NCBI RefSeq assembly: GCF_038967635.1
Contig: NZ_CP152413.1
Coordinates: 8,684,001 to 8,748,000, forward strand
Reading direction: 5' to 3'
From: Bradyrhizobium sp. B124
Lineage (GTDB): Bacteria > Pseudomonadota > Alphaproteobacteria > Rhizobiales > Xanthobacteraceae
Length of the DNA: 64,000 nucleotides
Position numbers and translations under genes: made by a program. Positions 17,115-25,923 of this stretch are shown in pieces. Below the pieces are notes generated by a model. That model did not search any database. It was not told where the DNA came from and saw nothing but the letters and a program-made list of their open reading frames with translations. Position 1 is the first letter of the stretch. Every line of letters starts with the position of its first letter.

Positions 17115-19499
17115 ATGCTCGAAAAGAACTCCGAAAGTCAGGTCCACGTCGAGAAGGTCGAAGAGCCGCGGTCGGGCCCCAGCATCGCGTTCGGGATCGA
17201 GCGTCTCGGCCTGATCCCGATGCGGGCGCCGATCCTGTCCTGTGTCGTGCTCGTCCTGTTGTTGATCGGCGCGGTGTTCGGCGTGCACCGGATCAAGATC
17301 GACGACTCGCTGTCGCAGCTGTTCCGTTCCGAATCAAAGGACTACAAGCAATATGAGGCGGTGACCAAGCGCTTCCCGGCGACCGAGTTCGACGTCCTCG
17401 TCGTGGTCGAAGGCAAGACGCTGCTCGAACGCGACAATCTCGGCAAGCTCCGTGACATGGTCACAGACCTGCAGCTCGTCGAGGGCGTGCGCGGCCTGGT
17501 GTCGCTGTTCTCGGCGCGCCAGGCGCCCGAGCCCGGCAAGCTGCCGGCGGCGCTGTTCCCCAATGAACTCCCCGAGGGCGCGGCCTATGACAAGTTCGTC
17601 GAGACCGTCAAAAGCAACGAGATCATCCGCGGCAAGCTGTTGTCGGAGGATGGCACGCTCGCGCTGGTCGTGCTGTCGCTCGAGCCGGAGGTGGTCGGCA
17701 GCAACAAGCTCAGCAAGGTGGTCGGCGACATCAGGAAGATCATGGCCGACGATCTCGGCGGCAGCGGGCTCAATGCCCAGCTGTCCGGCGTGCCGGTCAT
17801 GCAGCTCGAGATCCGCAATGCGGTCGAGCGCGACGGCCTGACCTACAACATCCTAGGCATCCTCGCCGGCTGCGTCATCGCCATCATCTTCTTCCGCAAG
17901 ATTTCCTTCATGGTGGCGGCGGCGTTCCCGCCGATGATCGCGATCCTGCTCGCGCTCGGCGGCCTCGGCTGGGCAAATTTCAATCTCAACATGTTCCTCA
18001 ACGTGATGACGCCGCTCATCATGGTGATCAGCTTCTCCGACTCGATGCAGTTGACATTCGCGGCGCGCGATCGGCTGATCGCGGGCCAGGACAAGTTCAC
18101 CGCGTTCAAGAACGCGGTGCTGGTGGTCGGCCCGGCCTGCGTGCTGACGCACGGCACGGCGGGGATTTCCTTCATCGCGTTGCAGTTCTCGGATTCCGAC
18201 CTGATCCGCAAGTTCGGCGAGGCCGGGCTTGCGGCGACCATCATCGCGCTGGTCGCTGTGCTGTCGCTGGTGCCGGTGTTCGGCATCCTGCTGGTGCGCA
18301 ACGAGAAGGTCTTCGCGGTCAAGTTCCAGAGCGCGGACGCCGGCGTGCAGGCGCTGCGCAATTTCTGCTACTGGATCGCGGTGCGCATGGTCGGCCGTCC
18401 CGGGCTGTTCAGCCTGCTCGCGCTGATCGTCGTCGGCGGCCTCGGCATCATCTACGCCAATCTGGAGCCGCGTTACCGACTCGCGGACCAGGTGCCGGAC
18501 AAGCGGCAGGCGGTGGAGGCGTCGAGCCGTCTCGACGCCAAGCTGACCGGCGCCAATCCGGTCGACGTGCTGATCGAATTTCCCAAGGGCCAATCGCTCT
18601 ACTCGCCGGAGACGCTGAAGACGATCGCCGACGTTCACGCGATGGTCGAGGACAGCGCCGGCGTCGGCAACGTCTGGTCGCTGGAAACCCTGCGGCGCTG
18701 GCTCGCCGAGAAGGCCGGCAGCAATGATGTCGCGACGCTGAAGGAATATGTCAGCGTGATTCCCGAGCATCTGGTGCGCCGCTTCATCTCGAAGGATCAG
18801 GATGCCGTCGTGGTGTCGGGCCGCGTCCCGGATCTCGATTCTAGCCAGCTGCTTCCGGTGGTGAACAAGCTCGATCACTCGCTGGACAAGGTGCGTGCCG
18901 AGCATCCCGGCTACGAGATCGCGGTCACCGGCCTGTCGGTGATTGCCGCGCGCAACAGCGCCAACATGATCGAGAAGCTCAACCGCGGCCTCACCGTGGA
19001 GTTCGCGCTGGTCGCGATCTTCATCGGGCTCGCGTTCCGCTCGGTCGTGGTGATGTTCTCCTGTATCCTGCCCGGCATCTTCCCGGTGGTGCTGTCAGGC
19101 ACGGTGCTGTGGCTGCTCGGGGAGGGGCTGCAATTCGCCAGCGTCGTGGCGTTGACCGTGTCGTTCGGCCTCGGCCTCAGCGCCACCATCCACTTCCTCA
19201 ATCGCCTGCGGCTGGAGACCAAGCCCGGTGTCACGCCGGAGCTTGCAGTGGAGCGCGCCACCGTGCTGGTCGGCCCCGCGCTGATCCTGACCACGGTGGT
19301 GCTGGCCTGCGGCCTCGTCGTCACCGTGTTCTCCGACCTGCCGTCGCTGCGGCTGTTCGGTTGGCTCAGCGCGTTCTCGATGGTCGCGGCCCTGGTCGCG
19401 GACCTCTTCATCCTGCGGCCGACCTCGATGTTCCTGATCAACCTGTCGCAAAAGCTCCGCGGCAAGGGCGGCCAACCGGCGCCGATTGAAAAGGCCTGA
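17115..19499 (+). CDS. RND/MMPL-family transporter (HpnN-like paralogue)
   Basis: 794 aa with the MMPL pattern: one N-terminal membrane helix (residues 35-55), a periplasmic loop containing FRSESKDYKQYEAVTKRFP, a five-helix bundle (about 240-420: ILGILAGCVIAIIFF, LIMVISFSDSMQL), a second helix and periplasmic loop, and a final helix bundle (about 640-780: FALVAIFIGLAF, SFGLGLSATIHFLNRL). It is of the same type as HpnN at 33802, the transporter that moves hopanoids to the outer membrane. Its place between hpnP/eutC and hpnC suggests a lipid cargo, but the cargo is not known. A strong terminator follows directly. Confidence 0.78.
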   Translation: MLEKNSESQVHVEKVEEPRSGPSIAFGIERLGLIPMRAPILSCVVLVLLLIGAVFGVHRIKIDDSLSQLFRSESKDYKQYEAVTKRFPATEFDVLVVVEGKTLLERDNLGKLRDMVTDLQLVEGVRGLVSLFSARQAPEPGKLPAALFPNELPEGAAYDKFVETVKSNEIIRGKLLSEDGTLALVVLSLEPEVVGSNKLSKVVGDIRKIMADDLGGSGLNAQLSGVPVMQLEIRNAVERDGLTYNILGILAGCVIAIIFFRKISFMVAAAFPPMIAILLALGGLGWANFNLNMFLNVMTPLIMVISFSDSMQLTFAARDRLIAGQDKFTAFKNAVLVVGPACVLTHGTAGISFIALQFSDSDLIRKFGEAGLAATIIALVAVLSLVPVFGILLVRNEKVFAVKFQSADAGVQALRNFCYWIAVRMVGRPGLFSLLALIVVGGLGIIYANLEPRYRLADQVPDKRQAVEASSRLDAKLTGANPVDVLIEFPKGQSLYSPETLKTIADVHAMVEDSAGVGNVWSLETLRRWLAEKAGSNDVATLKEYVSVIPEHLVRRFISKDQDAVVVSGRVPDLDSSQLLPVVNKLDHSLDKVRAEHPGYEIAVTGLSVIAARNSANMIEKLNRGLTVEFALVAIFIGLAFRSVVVMFSCILPGIFPVVLSGTVLWLLGEGLQFASVVALTVSFGLGLSATIHFLNRLRLETKPGVTPELAVERATVLVGPALILTTVVLACGLVVTVFSDLPSLRLFGWLSAFSMVAALVADLFILRPTSMFLINLSQKLRGKGGQPAPIEKA

Positions 19500-19527
19500 T
19501 CGACGGGCAACAAAGACTCGCAACAAA

Positions 19528-19569
19528 AAGCCCGGTTCCGAAGTGCTCGGAACCGGGCTTTTTTTGTTT
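19528..19569 (+). terminator. Rho-independent terminator of the RND gene
   Basis: AAGCCCGGTTCCG (19528-19540) pairs perfectly with CGGAACCGGGCTT (19548-19560) across a 7-nt loop, followed by a T run. The A run on its left could also serve the converging gene at 19592. Confidence 0.9.
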
Positions 19570-19591
19570 GCCTGCCAAATCGGCCGGAGGG

Positions 19592-20095
19592 TCAGGTCTT
19601 CGTCATGGTGATCGTGACGCCGCGGATCTCGCCCTTGGAGTCGATCTGCACGACCTGCTTGGAGCCGTTGGTCTGCAGGTTCAGGTTGGCGGCAAAGCCG
19701 GAGGCCTCGACGAACACGTCGATCCGCCCGCCGCCCGCGGTGCCCTGTAAATTGCCGAAGATGTTGCGGCTGGCCTCGCTCCAGTTGCCGGAGATCCGGT
19801 CGCCCTGGCTGGTGACGTCGCTGGAGAGGTCGAACTTGTAGCTGTCGCTCGCACAATGCAGCGACTGCTTCAGATTCATGCCCGATGGCGCGACCTTGTA
19901 GTCCGCCTTGCAACGAATGCGTTCGGTCGTGCCGTTGGACAACGCCACCGTGCCCGATCCGGTCCACGAGCCGGCAAAACCGGCAAACGGACCGCTGGCC
20001 TGGGCATGGACTGCGGAGGCAGACAGCATCAATGCGGCGCCGACGCCTACAGCTCTGAGGGCCTGACCATAAAGGCTGGAACCAAACAGTTTCAT
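19592..20095 (-). CDS. Exported protein of unknown function, lipocalin-like pattern
   Basis: 167 aa with a clear signal peptide (ALRAVGVGAALMLSASAVHA). The mature part starts FAGFAGSWTGSGTVALSNG and alternates polar and hydrophobic residues in short strands (ERIRCKADYKV, FDLSSDVTSQGDRISGNWSE, QVVQIDSKGEIRGVTITMTK), which suggests a small beta-barrel. Two Cys (IRCKAD, LHCAS) could form a disulphide. I do not recognise a named family. In-frame ATGs at 20110 and 20095 are both possible; 20095 gives the best signal peptide. It converges on the RND gene. Confidence 0.65.
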   Translation of the reverse strand: MKLFGSSLYGQALRAVGVGAALMLSASAVHAQASGPFAGFAGSWTGSGTVALSNGTTERIRCKADYKVAPSGMNLKQSLHCASDSYKFDLSSDVTSQGDRISGNWSEASRNIFGNLQGTAGGGRIDVFVEASGFAANLNLQTNGSKQVVQIDSKGEIRGVTITMTKT

Positions 20096-20448
20096 TGTGA
20101 ATTTTCCCATCAAAATCAACGCTTCTTTCGCAAGAAAGCGTCTCGCCGCATCGAAGGTTTAGTGTCACCCAAGAATGTTAGGTTCAAACGACAGAAGCGG
20201 CGTGCGCGAGCCCTGTTGTCATCGAACAGAATCAGAAACCATTGGCCTCATGATGGCATGTAGCTTTGCGCGAGTGTGATCCGCAATACCCAAACGCGAC
20301 AAAGTGATGGCATGAATCGTTGTGTTAAATCAATGGCTTAAGCAGGGGTTTACAGCGCCGCAAATTTAGCCGCATTTAGCAGTGCTTGTCGTCAATCCGT
20401 TGCCGCGTTACGTGGCGTCTGCAATCCCCAAAATCCGTCCCGGCCATG
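20096..20448. other. Divergent intergenic region, no gene seen
   Basis: Lower GC than its surroundings. CTTTCGCAAGAAAG (20127-20140) is a small hairpin close to the exported-protein start. No convincing -35/-10 pair or coding frame was found. It separates two divergent genes for small exported proteins and so should contain both promoters. Confidence 0.4.
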
Positions 20449-20464
20449 CCGAAACGCGTTTCGG
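20449..20464. promoter_or_regulatory. Perfect 16-bp palindrome upstream of the small Cys-rich gene
   Basis: CCGAAACGCGTTTCGG reads the same on both strands without a spacer. It ends 36 bp before the ATG at 20501, in the range expected for a repressor or activator dimer site. The binding protein is unknown. Confidence 0.45.
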
Positions 20465-20500
20465 GAACAGATTTTCTGCTGTCGGAAATGAAGGAATACG

Positions 20501-20737
20501 ATGCGTAAATTTCTCCTGGCTGTTGCCGTGTTGTCGATCCCGCTCTCGTCCAGCGCCTTCGCCCAGCAGCAAGGGCGCGGTACGCCCGATGAGCAGAAGG
20601 CCTGCACGCGTGACGTGCAGCGTCACTGCCGTTCCGTGATCGATCAGGGCGACTTCACCATCCTCGCCTGTCTGCAGCAGAACCGCAGCAAGATCAGCGC
20701 CGCCTGCGACCAGGTGCTGAAGACCCACGGCCAATAA
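20501..20737 (+). CDS. Small exported cysteine-rich-repeat protein
   Basis: 78 aa. A signal peptide (MRKFLLAVAVLSIPLSSSAFA, cleavage before QQQ) leaves a mature peptide of about 57 residues with four Cys: KACTRDVQRHCRSVIDQGD and ILACLQQNRSKISAACDQVL. The C-x(6)-C spacing around VQRHC and the LACLQQN...CDQVL pattern match short cysteine-rich-repeat periplasmic proteins of rhizobia, whose function is not known. It lies directly upstream of the hpnC operon in the same direction, separated by a hairpin at 20772. Confidence 0.75.
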   Translation: MRKFLLAVAVLSIPLSSSAFAQQQGRGTPDEQKACTRDVQRHCRSVIDQGDFTILACLQQNRSKISAACDQVLKTHGQ

Positions 20738-20771
20738 GACCGAATTCAGGTCTCAAGGGACCGCTATCAAT

Positions 20772-20801
20772 ACCGCGGCTGGCAGCCATGCCGGCCGCGG
20801 T
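20772..20801. terminator. Hairpin between the Cys-rich gene and hpnC
   Basis: ACCGCGGCTGGC (20772-20783) pairs with GCCGGCCGCGGT (20790-20801), with one T:G position, around a 6-nt loop. No U tract follows, so it may stabilise the upstream mRNA or act as a weak terminator. Confidence 0.4.
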
Positions 20802-20933
20802 CACATATGCTGGCGGTCACAGATAGCATTGGTTTTGGTGGCGTATTCCCCTATATGGGGCTCGCAAATCCCCCGCATGCGCCTGACCGTCCGCGCCTGC
20901 GTCGTGCCATGACCAGTGTAGCCCAAATTTCCC

Positions 20934-21812
20934 ATGACCACCGCGAGCGACCTGCGATCCGGAAAGACCCACCGCGACGAGAATTTTCCGGTCGCGTCGT
21001 GGATCATTCATCCGCGGCATCGTGCCCTGATCCTGGCCTTCTACAATTTCGTCCGCACCGCCGACGATATCGCCGATCACGCCACGCTGCCCGCCGAAGA
21101 GAAGCTGCGCTATCTCGACCTCATGGAGGCCGAGCTGCTCGGCAATGGCGATAGCCAGAAGGAAGCGGTCAGCCTGCGCCGCGCCTTTGCCGAGCGCGGC
21201 ATGCCGCCGCGGCATGCGCTCGACGTGCTGGTGGCGTTCCGGCTCGACGTCACCAAGCTGCGCTACGAAAACTGGGACGACGTGATCGATTATTGCCGTT
21301 ACTCGGCGATGCCGGTCGGGCGCTTCATGCTCGACGTGCACGGCGAGGATATTTCGACCTGGGCGGCGTCGGACGCGCTCTGCGCCGGATTGCAGATCAA
21401 CAACCATCTGCAGGACTGCGGCAAGGACTACCGGAACCTGAACCGCGTCTATCTTCCGCGCGATGCGCTGGCCGCTACGGGTGCGACCGTCGAGATGCTC
21501 GGCGAGGCGAAGTCGCAGCCGGCCCTGCTCAAATGCCTGCAGGCGCTCGCGCTGCGCACCGCGGCGCTGCTCGAGCAGAGCAAGTCGCTCGCCGCCGAAG
21601 TGAAGGATTTCCGGCTAGGGCTCGAGATCTCGGTGATCCAGGCGTTCGCCGACAAGATCGTCAACATGCTGAAGGTGCGCGACCCGCTCAGTGAGCGCGT
21701 GCATCTGGGCCCGGTCGAACTGCTGCTGCAGAGCCTTGGCGGCGTCGCCGGCGAGACGGCGCGGCGGGCGATCGGACGGCGTGCGGTCTCCAAGACGGCG
21801 GCAGGGGCATGA
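20934..21812 (+). CDS. hpnC: HpnC, hydroxysqualene synthase
   Basis: 292 aa, squalene/phytoene synthase fold. The two Asp-rich magnesium-binding motifs are visible: RTADDIADHA near residue 43 and NNHLQDCGKDYRN near 158. In the three-enzyme squalene route, HpnC converts presqualene diphosphate to hydroxysqualene. It opens the hpnC-hpnD-hpnE-shc-hpnG operon; its TGA overlaps the next ATG (ATGA), indicating translational coupling. HpnC is separated from HpnD by order and by ENFPVASWIIHPRHR at its N-terminus, typical of HpnC. Confidence 0.93.
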   Translation: MTTASDLRSGKTHRDENFPVASWIIHPRHRALILAFYNFVRTADDIADHATLPAEEKLRYLDLMEAELLGNGDSQKEAVSLRRAFAERGMPPRHALDVLVAFRLDVTKLRYENWDDVIDYCRYSAMPVGRFMLDVHGEDISTWAASDALCAGLQINNHLQDCGKDYRNLNRVYLPRDALAATGATVEMLGEAKSQPALLKCLQALALRTAALLEQSKSLAAEVKDFRLGLEISVIQAFADKIVNMLKVRDPLSERVHLGPVELLLQSLGGVAGETARRAIGRRAVSKTAAGA

Positions 21813-22645
21813 GTGCTGAGGCGGCGGCCAACGCAAATTACGGAAGCACCGCGTCGGGCAGCTCGTTCTATGCCGCGATGCGCATCCTGCCGCACGCGCA
21901 GCGCGAGGCGATGTTCCAGATCTACAGCTTCTGCCGGCAGGTCGACGACATCGCCGATTCCGACGGTCCGCGGCCGGAGCGCCTGGCCGCCTTGCAGCAG
22001 TGGCGCGAAGATATCGATGCGCTCTATGCGGGGCATCCGCCGGAGCGGCTGAGGGACTATGTCGCGTCGGTGAAGGCCTTCGGCCTGAAGCGCGAGGATT
22101 TCGTCGCGATCGTCGACGGCATGGAGATGGACGTGCCGCAGGACATCCGCGCGCCCGATCTTGCGACGCTCGACCTGTATTGCGATCGCGTCGCGAGCGC
22201 GGTCGGCCGGCTGTCGGTGCGCGTGTTCGGCCTGCCCGAGGAGGACGGCATCGAGCTCGCCTACCATCTCGGCCGCGCGCTGCAGCTCACCAACATCCTG
22301 CGCGACATCGACGAGGATGCCGGTCTCGGCCGGCTCTATCTGCCGCGCGAATGGCTCTGGCATGCCGGCATCACTAACAACGACCCGGCCCGCGTCACCG
22401 CCGACCGCGCGCTGCCGAAAGTCTGCGCGCCGCTTGCCGAGCGCGCCAAGATGCACTTCCAGAAGTCCGACGAGATCATGAAGCGCAATTCGCGCCGCGC
22501 GGTGCGTGCGCCGCGGATCATGTCGAAATACTACCGCGCGATCCTCGATCTCCTGATCGCGCGCGGCTTTGCCGCTCCGCGTGAGCCGGTGCGTGTGTCC
22601 AAGGCAGCCAAGATCGGCATTCTTCTTCGTTACGCGATCATCTGA
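21809..22645 (+). CDS. hpnD: HpnD, presqualene diphosphate synthase
   Basis: 278 aa, same fold as HpnC. It carries SSFYAAMRILPHAQREAMFQ, the first Asp motif CRQVDDIADS near residue 52 and the second LTNILRDIDEDAGLGR near 160. HpnD condenses two farnesyl diphosphates to presqualene diphosphate, the first committed step to hopanoids in bacteria. It overlaps hpnC by 4 bp and hpnE by 1 bp (TGATG). Confidence 0.94.
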   Translation: MSAEAAANANYGSTASGSSFYAAMRILPHAQREAMFQIYSFCRQVDDIADSDGPRPERLAALQQWREDIDALYAGHPPERLRDYVASVKAFGLKREDFVAIVDGMEMDVPQDIRAPDLATLDLYCDRVASAVGRLSVRVFGLPEEDGIELAYHLGRALQLTNILRDIDEDAGLGRLYLPREWLWHAGITNNDPARVTADRALPKVCAPLAERAKMHFQKSDEIMKRNSRRAVRAPRIMSKYYRAILDLLIARGFAAPREPVRVSKAAKIGILLRYAII

Positions 22646-23895
22646 TGCAAAAGACCGTTCATATCATCGGTGCCGGTATTTCCGGCCTCTCCGCGGCCGT
22701 GCGGCTCGCCAATGGCGGCTACAAGGTTGCCGTCCACGAGGCGACGCAGCAGGCCGGCGGCCGCTGCCGTTCCTATTTCGATGCCGCCACCAATCTCACC
22801 ATCGACAACGGCAACCATCTGCTGCTGTCGGGCAACCGCCATGCGCTGAGCTACGCGCGTTCGATCGGCACCGAGGCGGGCCTCGTGGGACCTGCGCGCG
22901 CGCAGTTTCCGTTCGTCGATCTGGCCACCGGCCAGCGCTGGCAGCTCGACCTCGGCGACTCCCGCCTGCCGCTGTGGGTGTTCGACGAGGCGCGCCGTGT
23001 CCCGGACACCGGCCTGCGCGATTATCTCGCATTGGCGCCGCTGGCCTGGGCCGGCACCGCGGCACTGGTCGGCAACACCATTCCCTGCAAGGGCACGCTG
23101 TATGACCGCCTGGTGCAGCCGCTGCTGCTCGCCGCATTGAACGTCGATCCGCCGGAGGGCTCGGCCGGGCTAGCCGGCGCCATCGTGCGCGAGACGCTGC
23201 TCGCCGGCGGGCAGGCCTGCCGTCCGCTGATCGCGCGTGATGGCCTGAGCTCGGTGCTGATCGAGCCGGCCGTGAAGCTGCTGCAGGAGCGGGGCCACAG
23301 CGTCCAGTTCAGTCACGAATTGCGTACGCTTGGCATATCGGGTGATCGCATTAGCGAGCTCGACTTCGGCGGTGGCGACAAGATCACGCTGGCGGCCGAC
23401 GATGCCGTGGTGCTCGCGGTGCCGCCGCGCGCGGCGGCAACCCTGCTGCCCGGCCTGAAAACCCCGACCAAATTCCGCGCCATCGTGAACGCGCATTTCC
23501 GCGTCGATCCGCCGCGCGACGCCGCGCCCATTCTCGGCGTGGTCGGCGGCCTCGTGGAGTGGCTGTTCGCGTTCCCGCAGCGGCTGTCGGTTACGATCAG
23601 CAACGGCGACCGCCTGGTCGACATGCCGCGCGAGGAGCTCGCGCAGGCGATCTGGCGGGACATCTGCAAGGCATCCGGCGTTTCCGGCGACTTGCCGCCG
23701 TGGCAGATCGTGCGCGAGCGCCGCGCCACATTTGAGGCGACGCCGGAGCAGAACGCCCTGCGTCCGGGGCCCACGACGGCGCAAAAAAACCTGTTCCTTG
23801 CCGGCGACTGGACTGCTACCGGGTTGCCGGCAACCATCGAGGGGTCGGTGCGGTCGGGTGATCGCGCCGCAGATCTGGTTCTGGCCAGGCGCTAG
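22645..23895 (+). CDS. hpnE: HpnE, hydroxysqualene dehydroxylase
   Basis: 416 aa FAD-dependent amine-oxidase-fold enzyme. The dinucleotide-binding motif HIIGAGISGLSAAVRLANGG occupies residues 5-24, followed by GGRCRSY. The C-terminal FAD loop is GDWTATGLPATIEGSVRSG. HpnE reduces hydroxysqualene to squalene, completing the HpnD-HpnC-HpnE route and supplying Shc. Translationally coupled to hpnD; 45 bp separates it from shc. Confidence 0.93.
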   Translation: MQKTVHIIGAGISGLSAAVRLANGGYKVAVHEATQQAGGRCRSYFDAATNLTIDNGNHLLLSGNRHALSYARSIGTEAGLVGPARAQFPFVDLATGQRWQLDLGDSRLPLWVFDEARRVPDTGLRDYLALAPLAWAGTAALVGNTIPCKGTLYDRLVQPLLLAALNVDPPEGSAGLAGAIVRETLLAGGQACRPLIARDGLSSVLIEPAVKLLQERGHSVQFSHELRTLGISGDRISELDFGGGDKITLAADDAVVLAVPPRAAATLLPGLKTPTKFRAIVNAHFRVDPPRDAAPILGVVGGLVEWLFAFPQRLSVTISNGDRLVDMPREELAQAIWRDICKASGVSGDLPPWQIVRERRATFEATPEQNALRPGPTTAQKNLFLAGDWTATGLPATIEGSVRSGDRAADLVLARR

Positions 23896-23940
23896 ATTCG
23901 ACCTGTTAAGCGGCCGCGGCTTTCGATCAGCCGGTCCGCA

Positions 23941-25923
23941 ATGAAGAGGATATCGAGCGAAATGCTTTCGAGAGATCACAGCGTCGCAGTCGATCCGGTC
24001 GCGCTGGAGAAGAGCATCTCCAAGGCAACCGAAGCGCTGCTCGGCTATCGCCAGTCCGACGGGCACTGGATATTCGAGCTCGAGGCCGACAGCACCATTC
24101 CGGCCGAGTACATCCTGCTGCGTCACTACCTGGCCGAGCCCGTCGACGCCGCGCTCGAGGCCAAGCTCGGCAACTATCTGCGCCGCGTCCAGGGCGCGCA
24201 TGGTGGCTGGCCGCTGGTGCATGATGGTCCGTTCGACATGAGCGCCAGCGTGAAGTCGTACTTCGCGCTGAAGATGATCGGCGACTCCGTCGACGCGCCG
24301 CACATGATACGGGCGCGCGAGGCGATCCGTTCGCGCGGCGGGGCTTCAGGCAGCAACGTGTTCACGCGCTTCATGCTTGCGCTCTATGGCGTCGTGACCT
24401 GGCGCGCGACGCCGGTGCTGCCGATCGAGATCATGCTGCTGCCGATGTGGTCGCCGTTCCACATCAACAAGATCTCCTACTGGGCGCGCACCACCATGGT
24501 GCCGCTGATGGTGCTCGCTGCGCTGAAGCCGCGCGCCAAGAATCCGAAGGGTGTCGGCATCGACGAATTGTTCCTGGAGGATCCGAAATCGGTCCGCATG
24601 GCGCCGAAGGCGCCGCATCAGAGCGCAGGCTGGTTCTATCTGTTCCGCTCGCTCGACGCCGTGCTGCGCGTGATCGAGCCGATGTTTCCGAAGCGCCTGC
24701 GCCAGCGCGCAATCGACGCCGCGCTCGCCTTCACCGAAGAGCGGTTGAACGGCGAAGACGGCATGGGCGCGATCTATCCGCCGATGGCCAACATCGTCAT
24801 GATGTATGAGGCGCTCGGCAAGGACGAGAATTTCCCGCCGCGCGCCGTCACCCGCCGCGGCATCGACAAGCTGCTGGTGGTCGGCGAGCACGAGGCCTAT
24901 TGCCAGCCCTGCGTCTCGCCGGTGTGGGACACCGCGCTGACCTGTCATGCGCTGCAGGAAGCGGGCGGCGACGATACGCTCGCCAAGGCCAAGCAGGGGC
25001 TCGACTGGCTGAAGCCGCGCCAGGTGCTGGAGCTGAAGGGCGACTGGGCGGTCAAGGCGCCGGGTGTCCGTCCCGGCGGCTGGGCGTTCCAGTACAACAA
25101 CGATCACTATCCCGATCTCGACGACACCGCGGTGGTCGTGATGGCGATGGACCGCGTGCGGCGTCACAGCGGAACCAGGGAATATGACGAGGCGATCGCG
25201 CGCGGCCGCGAGTGGATCGAGGGGCTGCAGAGCCGCGACGGCGGCTGGGCGGCGTTCGACGCCAACAATCTCGAATATTACCTCAACAACATCCCGTTCT
25301 CCGATCACGGCGCCTTGCTCGATCCGCCGACCGAGGATGTCACGGCGCGCTGCATCTCGATGCTGGGCCAGCTCGGCGAGACCGCGGAGAGCAGCAAGGC
25401 GATGGCCGACGGTATCGCCTATCTGCGCCGCACCCAGCTGGCCGAGGGCTCCTGGTACGGCCGCTGGGGCCTGAATTACGTCTACGGCACCTGGTCGGTG
25501 CTCTCCGCGCTAAATGTCGCAGGTATCGATCGCAACGACCCGATGATTCGGAAAGCGGTCGATTGGCTGGCGTCAGTCCAGAATCAGGACGGTGGCTGGG
25601 GCGAGGACGCCGTCAGTTACCGGCTGGATTACAAGGGTTATGAAGTTGCGCCGTCGACCTCCTCGCAAACGGCATGGGCCTTGCTTGGATTGATGGCGGC
25701 CGGAGAGGTCGAAAATCCTGCCGTTGCGCGGGGGGTGGAGTACCTAAAGGCAACACAGACGGAAAAAGGGCTGTGGGACGAGCAGCGATACACAGCTACG
25801 GGGTTTCCGCGGGTATTTTACTTGCGATATCATGGCTACTCGAAGTTCTTTCCGCTCTGGGCGCTGGCGCGGTATCGGAATTTGAGAAGCACCAATAGCA
25901 GGGTGGTAGGGGTCGGGATGTGA
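23941..25923 (+). CDS. shc: Squalene-hopene cyclase
   Basis: 660 aa, usual length for the family. The protonating DxDD motif is Asp392-Leu-Asp394-Asp395 (YPDLDDTAVV), and several QW repeats are visible (QSRDGGWAAFD, QNQDGGWGEDAVSY, GSWYGRWGLNYVYGTW). It cyclises squalene to hopene/hopanol at the inner membrane. The ATG at 23941 has no strong ribosome site; an in-frame ATG at 23962, preceded by AAGAGGA, is a reasonable alternative. Its stop overlaps the hpnG start. Also called hpnF. Confidence 0.96.
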   Translation: MKRISSEMLSRDHSVAVDPVALEKSISKATEALLGYRQSDGHWIFELEADSTIPAEYILLRHYLAEPVDAALEAKLGNYLRRVQGAHGGWPLVHDGPFDMSASVKSYFALKMIGDSVDAPHMIRAREAIRSRGGASGSNVFTRFMLALYGVVTWRATPVLPIEIMLLPMWSPFHINKISYWARTTMVPLMVLAALKPRAKNPKGVGIDELFLEDPKSVRMAPKAPHQSAGWFYLFRSLDAVLRVIEPMFPKRLRQRAIDAALAFTEERLNGEDGMGAIYPPMANIVMMYEALGKDENFPPRAVTRRGIDKLLVVGEHEAYCQPCVSPVWDTALTCHALQEAGGDDTLAKAKQGLDWLKPRQVLELKGDWAVKAPGVRPGGWAFQYNNDHYPDLDDTAVVVMAMDRVRRHSGTREYDEAIARGREWIEGLQSRDGGWAAFDANNLEYYLNNIPFSDHGALLDPPTEDVTARCISMLGQLGETAESSKAMADGIAYLRRTQLAEGSWYGRWGLNYVYGTWSVLSALNVAGIDRNDPMIRKAVDWLASVQNQDGGWGEDAVSYRLDYKGYEVAPSTSSQTAWALLGLMAAGEVENPAVARGVEYLKATQTEKGLWDEQRYTATGFPRVFYLRYHGYSKFFPLWALARYRNLRSTNSRVVGVGM

